A DNA stretch of 64,000 nt from Autumnicola lenta (GCF_031846515.1 NZ_JAVRHO010000010.1:1-64000), one strand, 5' to 3'. Counted from the stretch's first letter, positions 1 through 8,290 are shown. Made by a program: numbers and translations. The notes: generated by a model from the letters alone, not told the origin.

Positions 1-42
1 TGGGATTTTTTTATTTTCCAAAAATGTTTCTAAGAATTCCAT
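1..42 (-). CDS. possible N-terminus of a gene leaving the window
   Basis: An ATG on the minus strand at 42 opens a frame of 14 codons that is still open at the window edge (reads MEFLETFLENKKIP). It would be divergent from the sugar dehydrogenase at 209. Only the start is visible, so no function can be given, and it may be a chance open frame. Confidence 0.3.
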   Translation of the reverse strand, partial: MEFLETFLENKKIP

Positions 43-208
43 TTTAACTTTACTGAGATTTTCCGAAAATTTATAATTAAAGTCTTACTCTCACACCTAC
101 TTAGTAATTTTTCCATTTATCATAATTTACAATCTCCTTAACCATGCATTAACGCTATTTAGGAGGAGGAAGCTTTAACTTCATGCTTTAATTTCAAATA
201 GAAAATTA

Positions 209-1375
209 ATGAGAAAGCTCTTTTTATTGATTGCGATCATATGCACACCTTCTTTTTGTGCACAAGAAAAAGAAGGCGTAATTTCAGAAGAAAAAGTAGG
301 GCATATATATAAACCTGAAGAGACAGAAGCTACAGAATCTAAAGTCAATTCTCTCTCCAAACCCGAAGGTTTTAAAGTAACGAAATTTGCAGAAAGTTTA
401 GGTGAGCCCAGAATGATGGCGGTTAGTGAAGCTGGCAATGTCTACGTTACGCGAAGGGAAGGTGATGTGGTAATGCTTAAGGACAATAATAAAGATGGTA
501 AAGCAGATGCCCGGGAAATAGTAGTGACTAAAGAAGGGGCGCATGGAATTGCAATAAAGGATAATATGTTTTACCTCATTACTGTAAATGATATTTTTAA
601 AGCTGAAATAAATAATGATGGTTCTATTGGAGAACTCAAGAAGTTTGTGGAAAACCTGCCTGATGGCGGGCAGCACCCTAACCGTACAATCCGCTTTAAA
701 CCAAATGAAGATTTATTTGTTTCTGTTGGAAGTACCTGCAATGCCTGCCCGGAGACCCGGGAAGAAAACGCCACAATGCTGCGTGTAGATTCTGAAACCG
801 GTGAAAGGGTGATTTTTGCAAAAGGACTTCGGAATACTATAGGCTTCGACTGGCATCCTGAAAGTGGTGAGCTTTACGGAATGGATCATGGGATAGACTG
901 GCTGGGCGATGATGATCAGAAAGAAGAATTAAATAAAATTGAAGAGGGTGGGAATTATGGTTGGCCATATGTTTATGCTGATGGTGAAGCCAATAAGGCA
1001 GATGAGCCACCAAACAATATGTCATGGGAAGAATATGCCGAAAAAACAAAATTTCCACAAATGCTGTTTACGGCACACAGCGCACCAATGGATTTGATTT
1101 TCTACAGAGGAGAAATGTTTCCTTCAGAATTCAGGAACAAAGCTCTGGTAACTTTTCACGGCTCATGGAACCGTAAACCGGCTTCGGGATATAAATTAAT
1201 GACCGTTGATTTTGAAAATGGAGAGCCGTCACAGTCTGAAGACTTTATTACCGGCTTCTTAAGCGAAGATGGTACTTCCAGGTTTGGCCGTCCTGTTGGG
1301 CTGGTGGAGCTGCACGATGGTTCGGTTTTATTTTCTGATGACCAAAATGGGATTATCTATAGGATCTCTTATTAA
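209..1375 (+). CDS. secreted PQQ-dependent sugar dehydrogenase (glucose/sorbosone dehydrogenase family)
   Basis: This 388-residue protein starts with a Sec signal (about residues 1-18, hydrophobic LFLLIAIICT then SFCAQ), so it should act in the periplasm or at the surface. From about residue 55 it reads as a six-bladed beta-propeller of the soluble glucose/sorbosone dehydrogenase family, which oxidises sugars with the cofactor PQQ. Visible family motifs are GGQHPNRTIRF, a CNACPE segment, GLRNTIGFDWHP, FHGSWNR and GRPVGL near the C-terminus. Length is normal for the family. The first ATG gives the signal peptide directly, which supports this start. It stands alone, followed by terC in the same direction after about 110 bases. 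Family confident; substrate unknown. Members of this family without PQQ synthesis genes nearby depend on cofactor from elsewhere. Confidence 0.85.
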   Translation: MRKLFLLIAIICTPSFCAQEKEGVISEEKVGHIYKPEETEATESKVNSLSKPEGFKVTKFAESLGEPRMMAVSEAGNVYVTRREGDVVMLKDNNKDGKADAREIVVTKEGAHGIAIKDNMFYLITVNDIFKAEINNDGSIGELKKFVENLPDGGQHPNRTIRFKPNEDLFVSVGSTCNACPETREENATMLRVDSETGERVIFAKGLRNTIGFDWHPESGELYGMDHGIDWLGDDDQKEELNKIEEGGNYGWPYVYADGEANKADEPPNNMSWEEYAEKTKFPQMLFTAHSAPMDLIFYRGEMFPSEFRNKALVTFHGSWNRKPASGYKLMTVDFENGEPSQSEDFITGFLSEDGTSRFGRPVGLVELHDGSVLFSDDQNGIIYRISY

Positions 1376-1485
1376 CATTAAGATTTTTTGCAGGCAGCTA
1401 TATAAAATTGAGCCAAAGGAGTTTGTTTATAAGTTGCTTTTGCTCAATTTTGTTTCTATTTAAAATTTTAGGTGCTCACTTATTT

Positions 1486-2229
1486 ATGGAAATTTTTTTA
1501 CAGCCTGATACCTGGATTGCGTTGGTAACACTTACATTCCTGGAAATTGTTCTTGGGATAGATAATATAATTTTTATTTCGCTGGTGGCAGGAAGATTGC
1601 CCGAAGACCAGCAGAAAAAGGCCAGGCTGGGAGGTTTATCCCTCGCACTTATCACACGTATTCTTCTCTTGTTAAGCATTACCTGGATTATTGGATTAAC
1701 AGAGCCTGTACTGAGTATGGGAGGCTTTGACCTCAGCTGGAGGGATATCATTCTCATTGCCGGAGGGATCTTCCTGTTGGTGAAAAGTACACTGGAGATT
1801 CATCATAAAGTAGAAGGTCAGGAGGAAGGAGAGCATACGGTTAAAAAAGTGTCTTCCTTTTCTTCAGCAATCGTACAAATTGTACTTCTGGATCTGGTAT
1901 TTTCTTTTGATTCCATTCTTACCGCAGTAGGTCTTACCGAGGAAATTATTCTGATGGTAATTGCCGTGGTAATTGCCATAATTGTTATGATGATATTTGC
2001 CAAACCTGTGGGTGAATTTGTGAATAATCATCCTACAATCCAGATACTCGCATTATCGTTCTTAATCCTGATTGGCGTAATGCTTATCGTGGAAGGAGCG
2101 CATTATCACGTGCCTAAAGGATATATCTACTTTGCAGTTTTCTTCTCACTCACGATAGAAATGTTAAACATGAGATACAGAAAGAAGAATACTGCAGACG
2201 AAAAAGCCGCGAAATCAAGGAAAAGTTAA
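1486..2229 (+). CDS. TerC family integral membrane protein
   Basis: A 247-residue protein of about seven membrane helices of the TerC family (tellurium-resistance-associated; family members are linked to metal ion export, notably manganese, during membrane protein metallation). The hallmark first helix carries FLEIVLGIDNIIF (residues 18-30, with acidic E20 and D26) and the pseudo-repeated partner reads VFSFDSILTAVG. The end is a charged cytoplasmic tail (RYRKKN, EKAAKSRKS). The open frame extends 26 codons further upstream, but the ATG at 1486 gives the usual TerC beginning (MEIFLQPDTWIALVTLT), so I use it. Specific substrate not determinable. Confidence 0.85.
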   Translation: MEIFLQPDTWIALVTLTFLEIVLGIDNIIFISLVAGRLPEDQQKKARLGGLSLALITRILLLLSITWIIGLTEPVLSMGGFDLSWRDIILIAGGIFLLVKSTLEIHHKVEGQEEGEHTVKKVSSFSSAIVQIVLLDLVFSFDSILTAVGLTEEIILMVIAVVIAIIVMMIFAKPVGEFVNNHPTIQILALSFLILIGVMLIVEGAHYHVPKGYIYFAVFFSLTIEMLNMRYRKKNTADEKAAKSRKS

Positions 2230-2303
2230 GAGCTGCAAATTTTCCAAGCAGCATTCTAAGGAGGACATTGAAAATTGACAATTATTGGCTTTTACACTAA
2301 AAA

Positions 2304-2885
2304 CTAATCGGTCACCTCGTAATGTATAGGTTTAAAGCTTCCGTTATTGCTGTCTTCTGCAGAACAGGCAGTAAGAGCTACAATAAGATCCATTTGCGCT
2401 TCAAATAATACAAAATCCCCTGCTTTGCTCAAGGGAGGATCTACACTAAGTTTACCTTTTTCATCAAATTGCACGTTCATGAAAATATTAAAAGCAGTAG
2501 GGATATCATCTGGCGCTATATCAAATTTCTTGAGGTTGGTGTAGAGGTTTTCGAAGCAGCTGGGATGATATTCTGGATTGTTATACATGATTTTAAAAGT
2601 TTCAGGGCTGCAGGGAGCCAGTAAAAAGTCATTTCTGCCGTTGGTATCTTCCAGGATCTCCATCATTTTGCGGCTGCGGTTACTCCAAAGAAAATTTCCG
2701 CGGGAAATGAGGATACTTTCTTCAAAATCTAGGGTTTTTCCGCTGGAAATCTTTTCACGCTTATCTTCGGCATTAAATAATACCATATCGCTCACCTGCT
2801 GGCCCTCGGGATCTGTAACTTTTAGTCGCTGTCCTTTTTTTATACGGAAAGCTGCGCCGGTTTGCTTCTCAATTATATTAGTCAT
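2304..2885 (-). CDS. DUF1989 / urea-carboxylase-associated family protein
   Basis: A 193-residue protein matching the DUF1989 family. Signs are an N-terminal G-AAFRIKKGQRLKVTDPEGQQ-like barrel start, the mid-protein APCSPETF and HPSCFENL motifs, and the C-terminal ALTACSAEDSNNG segment; cysteines and histidines in these motifs are likely metal ligands. DUF1989 proteins were first known as urea-carboxylase-associated proteins; some pairs (CgdAB) are carboxyguanidine deiminases in guanidine breakdown. Here only one copy is present and no guanidine carboxylase is visible. It is last in a minus-strand run with split LigD, PaiB and YcgG-type genes, and its start overlaps the end of the polymerase gene by 8 bases. 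Substrate is inferred only to be a guanidino- or urea-like compound. Confidence 0.8.
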   Translation of the reverse strand: MTNIIEKQTGAAFRIKKGQRLKVTDPEGQQVSDMVLFNAEDKREKISSGKTLDFEESILISRGNFLWSNRSRKMMEILEDTNGRNDFLLAPCSPETFKIMYNNPEYHPSCFENLYTNLKKFDIAPDDIPTAFNIFMNVQFDEKGKLSVDPPLSKAGDFVLFEAQMDLIVALTACSAEDSNNGSFKPIHYEVTD

Positions 2886-3813
2886 TGGTTTTTTTATTTT
2901 TTTCTTTCAGCATGATGCTGAAGGTTTCTTTTGCTGATTTAAGTGTAGTTGCTTTTTTGGCAATTTTCGACCATGGGTCTTCTTTCCTGGCCAGTCTTTT
3001 AAAGATATTCTTTAAATTATATTTTTGAGCAGAATCCAAAGAATTAAGTTCGTCCCAGTCTATGGGAGTCGCAATGGGAGCGCCTTGTAATGGCCGCACC
3101 GCATAGGGAGCAACTGTGGTTTGCCCAATGCCATTTCGTGCCACATCCAGGAACAACTTGTCATCACGTTTGTTCTTTCTTGTTGCAGTAGTATAATCTT
3201 CAGGAAATTCATTTTCCAGGTACTCCGCAATTTCCTGGGCAAAGTTTCTTACATCCTCAAAATTTTCTTCAGACTTCAGCGGAACAACAAGATGCAATCC
3301 GCGGGAGCCGGTGGTCATCAAGAAGACAGGTAAGTCTAATTGCTCCTGGAGAAATTTCCTGATCTGTTTTGCTGCGGATTTTACTTCTGAAAAGTCGTTC
3401 CGGGAGGGATCAAGATCAAAGATCATCCTGTCGGGATAATCGGGTTTAGCTTTTTTGCTCAGCCAGATGTGCGGAGTAATGCAAGCCTGGTTTGCCAGAT
3501 AAACCAAGGTTGCGGTGTTGTTACAGATCACGTAATTGGTAGTGTCGCCTTCCTGCTTTTCAATTTCTATAGTTTCTATCCAATCCGGAAAATAATCTGG
3601 TGCATCTTTTTGAAAAAACTTTTTATCTTCTATGCCATTGGGGAACCTTAACATCGTGACTGGACGATCCTCCAGATGAGGTAATATTACTTCAGAAATT
3701 TTCTCATAATAATTTATAAGTTCACCTTTAGTATATCCGGCTTCAGGGAAATATATTTTGTCCCGGCTGCTAATACTAAACTCGTGCTCCCCTTTGTACG
3801 TTTCTTCAGCCAT
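2878..3813 (-). CDS. LigD polymerase domain protein (primase-polymerase of NHEJ)
   Basis: A stand-alone 311-residue LigD_Prim-Pol domain, the archaeo-eukaryotic primase-type polymerase that fills ends during bacterial non-homologous end joining. The catalytic aspartates sit in MIFDLDPS (D133, D135) and the third motif in TTGSRGLHLVVPL (H174). Other typical blocks are RPVTMLRFPNG, FFQKDAP and HIWLSKKAKPDYPDR. In the common arrangement this domain is fused to a phosphoesterase and an ATP-dependent ligase; here the phosphoesterase is a separate gene just upstream (overlap of 8 bases) and no ligase domain or Ku is in the window. Likely repairs DNA ends with partners encoded elsewhere. Domain identity is confident; the role is inferred. 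Confidence 0.9.
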   Translation of the reverse strand: MAEETYKGEHEFSISSRDKIYFPEAGYTKGELINYYEKISEVILPHLEDRPVTMLRFPNGIEDKKFFQKDAPDYFPDWIETIEIEKQEGDTTNYVICNNTATLVYLANQACITPHIWLSKKAKPDYPDRMIFDLDPSRNDFSEVKSAAKQIRKFLQEQLDLPVFLMTTGSRGLHLVVPLKSEENFEDVRNFAQEIAEYLENEFPEDYTTATRKNKRDDKLFLDVARNGIGQTTVAPYAVRPLQGAPIATPIDWDELNSLDSAQKYNLKNIFKRLARKEDPWSKIAKKATTLKSAKETFSIMLKEKNKKTND

Positions 3814-4417
3814 TTTTTTCAGAATCTGTCCTGATGTCGTCCATGCTTCTCCCGGTTAGAACCGAATTGTTCTCTGTGCTGGTAGAATTCCTACGGGCAT
3901 CGGCTTGATCGTCATCAACTTTCTTCAGTAACCAGTTTTCATTTTTACCTTTTTTGATGCGGATAAGGGAATAAGCTCCTCTAAGTTTCTTCCCTTCAAG
4001 TATAAATGTAGAGCGGCCTTTCTTCAGCTGCTCTTCCATGGAAATGGAGTTCCCTTCTTTATCTTTTTTCTCATTTTTGTAGGTTCCGGCGTCCCAGACC
4101 ATTACGGTGCCACCGCCGTATTGATTTTCAGGAATAACACCTTCAAAATCGGCATATTCTAAAGGATGGTCTTCAGTTCTTATGGCAAGGCGTTTATCAT
4201 CAGGATTGGTGGACGGACCTTTAGGTACAGCCCAGCTTTTCAGAACTCCGCTCACGAGCAACCGGAAATCATAGTGCAAATTTGTAGCATCATGCTTCTG
4301 AATGACGAAAATTGGCTTTTTTTCGCCTTCTTCAGAACTTTCACTTCCGAAGGGTTCCGAAGAAATATCAAAATCCCGCTTTTCATGATATTTTTCTAAA
4401 AGTCCTTTTTCCGCCAT
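3806..4417 (-). CDS. LigD 3'-phosphoesterase domain protein
   Basis: A 203-residue stand-alone phosphoesterase of the LigD N-terminal type, which trims 3' ribonucleotides and phosphates from DNA ends. The active-site residues known for Pseudomonas LigD are visible at the same numbers: H42, H48, D50 and R52 in QKHDATNLHYDFRLL, and H84 and Y88 in TEDHPLEYADFEG. The family block GVIPENQYGGGTVMVWDAGTY follows. The first 38 residues are hydrophilic and the C-terminus is a serine/asparagine-rich tail that is poorly conserved in the family. It overlaps the polymerase gene by 8 bases and both are read in the same direction, so they are coupled. It lies 11 bases after the PaiB-like gene. Confidence 0.9.
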   Translation of the reverse strand: MAEKGLLEKYHEKRDFDISSEPFGSESSEEGEKKPIFVIQKHDATNLHYDFRLLVSGVLKSWAVPKGPSTNPDDKRLAIRTEDHPLEYADFEGVIPENQYGGGTVMVWDAGTYKNEKKDKEGNSISMEEQLKKGRSTFILEGKKLRGAYSLIRIKKGKNENWLLKKVDDDQADARRNSTSTENNSVLTGRSMDDIRTDSEKNG

Positions 4418-4428
4418 GGTCTCTGTTC

Positions 4429-5049
4429 TTATGGATTGCTCCTGTTTTCTTTCTCAATATCCTCTTTTAGCTGATTGCTCAAAGGGTTATTTTTTTCCTG
4501 CAGGTGGCGGCAAACTGATTTCAAGTCGTCCTGTTCAAAACCCTGGTGTAGTTTTGCAATAGCTTCAATTTTTACAGGCTCGCACCAAAATCCCGTGATT
4601 AGCGGTAAATGATCCTGGAGCATCTCTTTCGGAAGATCTTTGTAATAAATGGGATCTTTCTGGTCCTGTTCAAAATGTGCTACCAATTCTTCAAGAGATT
4701 GTTCCAGTTCTTCCCGCGTCTGAAGTTTTAGTTTTACATTAACGTGTACGGCAGAATAGTCCCAGGTGCTTATATCTTTTTCTTTATACCAGGAAGAAGA
4801 AACATAATCGTGCGCTCCCTGAAATATTAATAGAGCTTCTATTCCGTCCTTTAGATATTTGTACTGCTCATTATTATAAGCGATATGTGCAAAAAGCGTA
4901 AGATTTTCTTCATCCCCTTTCATAAGCACGGGGATATGGGTAGCGAGTATCCGCTCTCCATTTAAAACAAAAGTTGCAAAAGGGTGGCTCTTTATAAAGT
5001 CATAAATATATTTCTTACTATGTTTCTTGTATTTATCCCGTTGGTACAT
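4429..5049 (-). CDS. PaiB-like FMN-binding split-barrel protein
   Basis: A 206-residue protein of the PaiB family, flavin-binding split barrels once described as negative transcriptional regulators in Bacillus. It has the family N-terminus (MYQRDKYKKHSKKYIYDFI), the THIPVLM strand, the GAHDYVSSSWY segment that contacts flavin in this fold, the WDYSAVHV block and the LITGFWCEPVKIEAIAKL block. I choose the ATG at 5049; the open frame runs to 5238 but that extension lies inside the upstream YcgG gene in another frame. The start overlaps the end of that gene by 17 bases, showing translational coupling. A flavin-dependent oxidation or reduction partner for the neighbouring oxygenase is possible but inferred. 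Confidence 0.85.
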   Translation of the reverse strand: MYQRDKYKKHSKKYIYDFIKSHPFATFVLNGERILATHIPVLMKGDEENLTLFAHIAYNNEQYKYLKDGIEALLIFQGAHDYVSSSWYKEKDISTWDYSAVHVNVKLKLQTREELEQSLEELVAHFEQDQKDPIYYKDLPKEMLQDHLPLITGFWCEPVKIEAIAKLHQGFEQDDLKSVCRHLQEKNNPLSNQLKEDIEKENRSNP

Positions 5050-5752
5050 ATTGCTTTTTGCTGTTAAGAAAAGGACATTTCCACTCTTCTCCAACCTTTC
5101 TCCCACTATATTGTCTTGCTTCGCTCCTTTCCCCAAAATCCCGAAGCATTGGATTAATACTTCCCTGTAACTCGGTATCTCGTTCCCTGATCTTGTTTCG
5201 CACAGTGTGGTACGTTCCCATCTCGCGGAGTTTCTCAAATTGCCAGTGTAGATTAAAAGCTATTGCGGGATATGGACTTTGCCTTGCTTTCCTGGAACTG
5301 TTAGGATGCAGCCCAACGATATAAAATGCTCTTCCGCCAATACTAAAACTGAAATTACTGTTTTGAGGATCATCGCTTACATTTTTATCCCATTCCACAT
5401 CATCGAGTTCATGAAGAGAATCGAGTTGTTTCCAGAGAAGATCTTCAAACTCTTCTTCAGTAAAGGACCTGTTGTCTTCAAAAGCCGCAATAAAAGTAAA
5501 AAAGTCATTGGATTCAAAATCGTAATTGGCGATATAGTCCTTCAAATCATTTAGAATTTCCCAGGCTGCTGTTTTTGAACCAAAATGTTTATAGGAATGG
5601 AAATCTACATGATCCATACTAAAAACTGTTTGTGCCATCACACAGGGATGATCTTCTGTAACTATAAAATTCTGAAAATCCTTTTCTAATTTTTTTTCGG
5701 ATTCATTAGAAAAAGACGTTATTTTTTCGGTTTTCTTTTCTTTAGTCAACAT
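5033..5752 (-). CDS. YqcI/YcgG family protein (haem-dependent N-oxygenase family)
   Basis: A 239-residue YqcI/YcgG family protein. Family signs are HPCVMAQ near the N-terminus (P36-C37), the FFTFIAAFED strand, SFSIGGRAFYIVGLHPNSSR, and the C-terminal EEWKCPF (ending at residue 228). A characterised relative, GntA of guanitoxin biosynthesis, is a haem enzyme that N-hydroxylates a guanidino group. It is the first gene of the five-gene minus-strand run (YcgG, PaiB, LigD-PE, LigD-Pol, DUF1989). The presence of DUF1989, a family that includes carboxyguanidine deiminases, hints at chemistry on guanidino compounds, but the substrate here is unknown. Family assignment is fairly sure; the reaction is inferred. 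Confidence 0.8.
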   Translation of the reverse strand: MLTKEKKTEKITSFSNESEKKLEKDFQNFIVTEDHPCVMAQTVFSMDHVDFHSYKHFGSKTAAWEILNDLKDYIANYDFESNDFFTFIAAFEDNRSFTEEEFEDLLWKQLDSLHELDDVEWDKNVSDDPQNSNFSFSIGGRAFYIVGLHPNSSRKARQSPYPAIAFNLHWQFEKLREMGTYHTVRNKIRERDTELQGSINPMLRDFGERSEARQYSGRKVGEEWKCPFLNSKKQYVPTG

Positions 5753-6019
5753 TTTATTTATGCTTTTTGCTAAATTTAAATGTTAGGCAGAAGATCGGGA
5801 AATTCTTTAAGATTTTCTTAATGCTTATTTATGGAAGATTAACTCGTGCAAAGCTTTGGCGTTAAGATTTTGATGATTACCGTTACTTGGCGGCGAGTGG
5901 AAGCTGTGGTTTCGCATCTCTATTCAAGTGCATAACAGCTTTAATTTTGATAATGCGGATGATCTATACCTTTTATGAATCTGAAGTAATGCTCAACTCT
6001 ACAGAAACACATAACTGTG
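5753..6019. other. intergenic region with no recognised feature
   Basis: This stretch between the divergent YcgG gene and the frameshifted secreted-protein gene should hold the promoters of both. I see no repeat, hairpin or convincing small ORF in it. Confidence 0.5.
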
Positions 6020-6494
6020 ATGAATAAAACATTTTCAACACTTCTGATAATTTTTTTTCCATTGTTATTATTATCTCAGGAAAAAGACACCGTTTTTATG
6101 GAAAAAATCAGAATTTACAGCAGGAGTTCAGGCTGGTGCACCTCATGAAAACTTGAAAAAGTCCATAACATATCTGATAAGGCAGATGGAAAAAGATACT
6201 TACGGTGGCACTAAATTTAAATTTACTCATTTCAATCAAAGTAACAAAGCCTATAAAAAATTTGGAGGTGAACCACCTATAATTTTGAGAAATGACAGTG
6301 CTTATCTAAATGATAAAAAAGTACTGGATGTCAATTTTTTTAGTAATACGCCCTACATTAAAGTAGCAAAGGCTTTTAAGGATGAGGATAGTAGGGAAGA
6401 AGATGTTATGATTTTTGTTGTTGATGTGGATGAGATCGAGAATGACAGTATCGTAATACGCCAGGTATATTTTACAAGGCCGGTAAAGGAATGA
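6020..6494 (+). pseudogene. small secreted protein interrupted by a frameshift in a six-A run
   Basis: An ATG at 6020 begins a clear signal peptide (MNKTFSTLLIIFFPLLLLSQ) followed by EKDTVFMEK, then the frame stops at about 6146. Dropping one A of the six-A run at 6102-6107 joins it smoothly to the next frame, which reads SEFTAGVQAGAPHENLKKS and continues to the stop at 6494. A shorter ORF can be made from a TTG at 6153 (113 residues), but the joined version of about 157 residues is the more natural protein. I do not recognise the family; the C-terminal part has short charged strands. It may be a real inactivation, slippage-dependent expression or a base-calling error. Confidence 0.55.
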
Positions 6495-6560
6495 AGTTAA
6501 AGATATCCGTTTTAAAAATTTTCATGTTTCCTGTCTCTTGCTTCTTGTCTCAGTTCAAAT

Positions 6561-6824
6561 CTATTTCTTTTTCCTGTACCGAATCATCAGGTAGAGCATA
6601 AAAGAATTCAAAGCAAGCGAGGCGCCGTTAGTTACAATTATCGGCAAATCATTTTGAGTGATTCCGTAAATTACCCATAGACCAACGCCAAGCATTAACG
6701 TGGCGAACATTCCAGGAGAAACATCTTCAACTTCTTTCGTCTTCCAGGCCTTGCGAATCTGCGGAACCACAGAAGCCGTGGTGCAAATCCCTGCTACTAT
6801 TCCCAAAACATCTGTCCACTCCAA
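6561..6824 (-). CDS. SemiSWEET sugar transporter (MtN3/PQ-loop family)
   Basis: An 87-residue protein with three membrane helices, the size of a bacterial SemiSWEET half-transporter, which dimerises to move sugars across the inner membrane. The PQ-loop motif is seen in the first helix (SVVPQ, P21-Q22), followed by the typical basic loop IRKAWKTKEVEDVSPGMF and a third helix rich in small residues and Asn (TNGASLALNSFMLYL). The start codon is TTG one base after the stop of the DUF421 gene, so the two are co-transcribed and probably coupled. Family confident; the sugar is unknown. Confidence 0.88.
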   Translation of the reverse strand: MEWTDVLGIVAGICTTASVVPQIRKAWKTKEVEDVSPGMFATLMLGVGLWVIYGITQNDLPIIVTNGASLALNSFMLYLMIRYRKKK

Positions 6825-6825
6825 A

Positions 6826-7350
6826 TTATTTTCGCTTTACGTCCTTAATAAGCCAATCTTCAAAAACTTCATTTTCGTCTTCGCTGTGCAATACCGAAAT
6901 GTCTCCGGTAGTTTCGAAAATTACTGCCCGCACCTGTGATAAATTCAGCACATTTGCTTCTCTCAGTTTTGATCGTAAATCCCCTTCGGTAACACGGGCT
7001 TTTTTCAAATTTCCCTGAAGAATTTTCTGTCCATCCATTAATAGCAACGGCGAATTATCCACATGGTCGCTTACAATTTTAAACCTCCGTAGATAGGCAA
7101 CGCTAATCTGTAAAGCGTAAATAGCAGCCATACCTACGATGCCCTCTATTAAGGTAACCGAGGGGCTTAAAAGCGTCGAAGCTATAATGGAACCCACGGC
7201 TACAGTCATTGCAAAATCGAAACTGGACATTTTTGAAAAGCTTCGTTTTCCGACTATGCGAGTAAATAAAATTACAGCCACATAAATGCCAATCCCCGTT
7301 AAACAAATTGCTACCAGTGCTTCCCAGGAGCTGCCAAACCATTTTTCCAT
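6826..7350 (-). CDS. DUF421 (YetF-like) membrane protein
   Basis: A 174-residue member of the DUF421 family. It has three N-terminal membrane helices (about residues 10-32, 45-65, 67-85) and a soluble C-terminal domain. Family motifs are FTRIVGKRSFSKMSSFDF after helix 1 and the cytoplasmic ILQGNLKKARVTEGDLRSKLR segment that precedes an AVIFETTGDISV strand. DUF421 proteins such as YetF of Bacillus are common but their biochemical job is poorly known. It is upstream of and one base from the SemiSWEET gene. No unusual features. Confidence 0.85.
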   Translation of the reverse strand: MEKWFGSSWEALVAICLTGIGIYVAVILFTRIVGKRSFSKMSSFDFAMTVAVGSIIASTLLSPSVTLIEGIVGMAAIYALQISVAYLRRFKIVSDHVDNSPLLLMDGQKILQGNLKKARVTEGDLRSKLREANVLNLSQVRAVIFETTGDISVLHSEDENEVFEDWLIKDVKRK

Positions 7351-7386
7351 CCGTTTAAATTTCTATCAAGGTACAACAAAGAAAAA

Positions 7387-8235
7387 TTATCCTCCAATTT
7401 GCTCACCTCCATTAATGTGAATCACCTGTCCCGTCATATAGCTGCTGTCTTCTGAAGCCAAAAACACATAAGCCGGCGCAACTTCTGAAGGTTGACCGGC
7501 CCTGCCCATCGGCACCTTTTTTCCGAAGTCTTTCACATCATCGAAGGTTGACGGAATTAGCGGAGTCCAGATTGGTCCCGGCGCAACAGCATTCACCCGT
7601 ATTTTTTTATCCACAAGCATTTTTGAAAGCGATCTGGTAAAAGTAGTAATTGCTCCCTTGGTACTGGAATAATCCAGCAGGTGTTTGCTGCCGCGGTAAG
7701 AAGTCACAGAGGTGGTATTTATAACACAGCTGTTCTCTTTAAGATGTTTAACCGCTTCTTTTGCAATAAAAAAGTAGGGGTAAATATTGGTTTCAAAAGT
7801 TTCCTTCATCTGTGCTGTAGAAACATCTTCTATGTTGCTCTTCGGGAATTGCACTGCGGCATTGTTTACCAGTATATCCAATTTTTTAAATTCTGAAATG
7901 CACTTTTGCAGTGCTTTTTTACAGAAGGCTTCATCTTTTAGATCACCTTCAATGATTAAACATTTTTGTCCCTCGTCTTCCACCATTTTTTTGGTTTTTT
8001 GTGCGTCCTCATCTTCTGCGAGGTAAACAATTGCAACATCGGCACCTTCCCGGGCAAAATGGACCGCAACACTACGCCCAATTCCGCTGTCACCACCGGT
8101 AATAAAAGCAATTTTTCCTTTCAGTTTTTCACTTCCTTTATAATTATCCCTTATTATTTTAGGTTCAGGATGCATTTTGTGTTCTTCGCCCGGCTGGGAT
8201 TGATCCTGTTCGGGGAAATTTTTTGATTGTGTCAT
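7387..8235 (-). CDS. SDR family oxidoreductase
   Basis: A 282-residue short-chain dehydrogenase/reductase using NAD(P). The cofactor loop is TGGDSGIGR (46-54), the structural NNAA is at 124-127, and the catalytic set is S176, Y189 and K193 (in the DYSSTKG block). The 40-residue N-terminal extension rich in Gln and Pro (SQPGEEHKMHPEPK) is typical of the YhdF/YghA-type subgroup often found in stress regulons. The open frame reaches 8325, but the ATG at 8235 begins the usual MTQSKNF start; the upstream part is encoded by repeat-like DNA (a CTGAGCTTGTCGAAGG copy). Substrate unknown. Confidence 0.88.
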   Translation of the reverse strand: MTQSKNFPEQDQSQPGEEHKMHPEPKIIRDNYKGSEKLKGKIAFITGGDSGIGRSVAVHFAREGADVAIVYLAEDEDAQKTKKMVEDEGQKCLIIEGDLKDEAFCKKALQKCISEFKKLDILVNNAAVQFPKSNIEDVSTAQMKETFETNIYPYFFIAKEAVKHLKENSCVINTTSVTSYRGSKHLLDYSSTKGAITTFTRSLSKMLVDKKIRVNAVAPGPIWTPLIPSTFDDVKDFGKKVPMGRAGQPSEVAPAYVFLASEDSSYMTGQVIHINGGEQIGG

Positions 8236-8273
8236 ATCTTTATTTTTTATTTCTCTAAATAAGTTTTTGTCTC

Positions 8274-8290
8274 CCTGAGCTTGTCGAAGG
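8274..8290 (+). repeat. CTGAGC-TGTCGAAGG short repeat, copy 1
   Basis: The 17-mer CCTGAGCTTGTCGAAGG is nearly identical to CCTGAGCCTGTCGAAGG at 24424-24440. Elements of this form (CCTTCGACARGCTCAGG on the other strand) are frequent in flavobacterial genomes. This copy is intergenic. Confidence 0.6.

Noticed and set aside
1408..1485. Upstream extension of the TerC frame
   Set aside because: The ATG at 1486 gives the normal TerC N-terminus; the extension adds a second hydrophobic segment not seen in the family.
5050..5238. Upstream extension of the PaiB frame
   Set aside because: It lies within the YcgG gene in another frame and the family starts at MYQRDK (5049).
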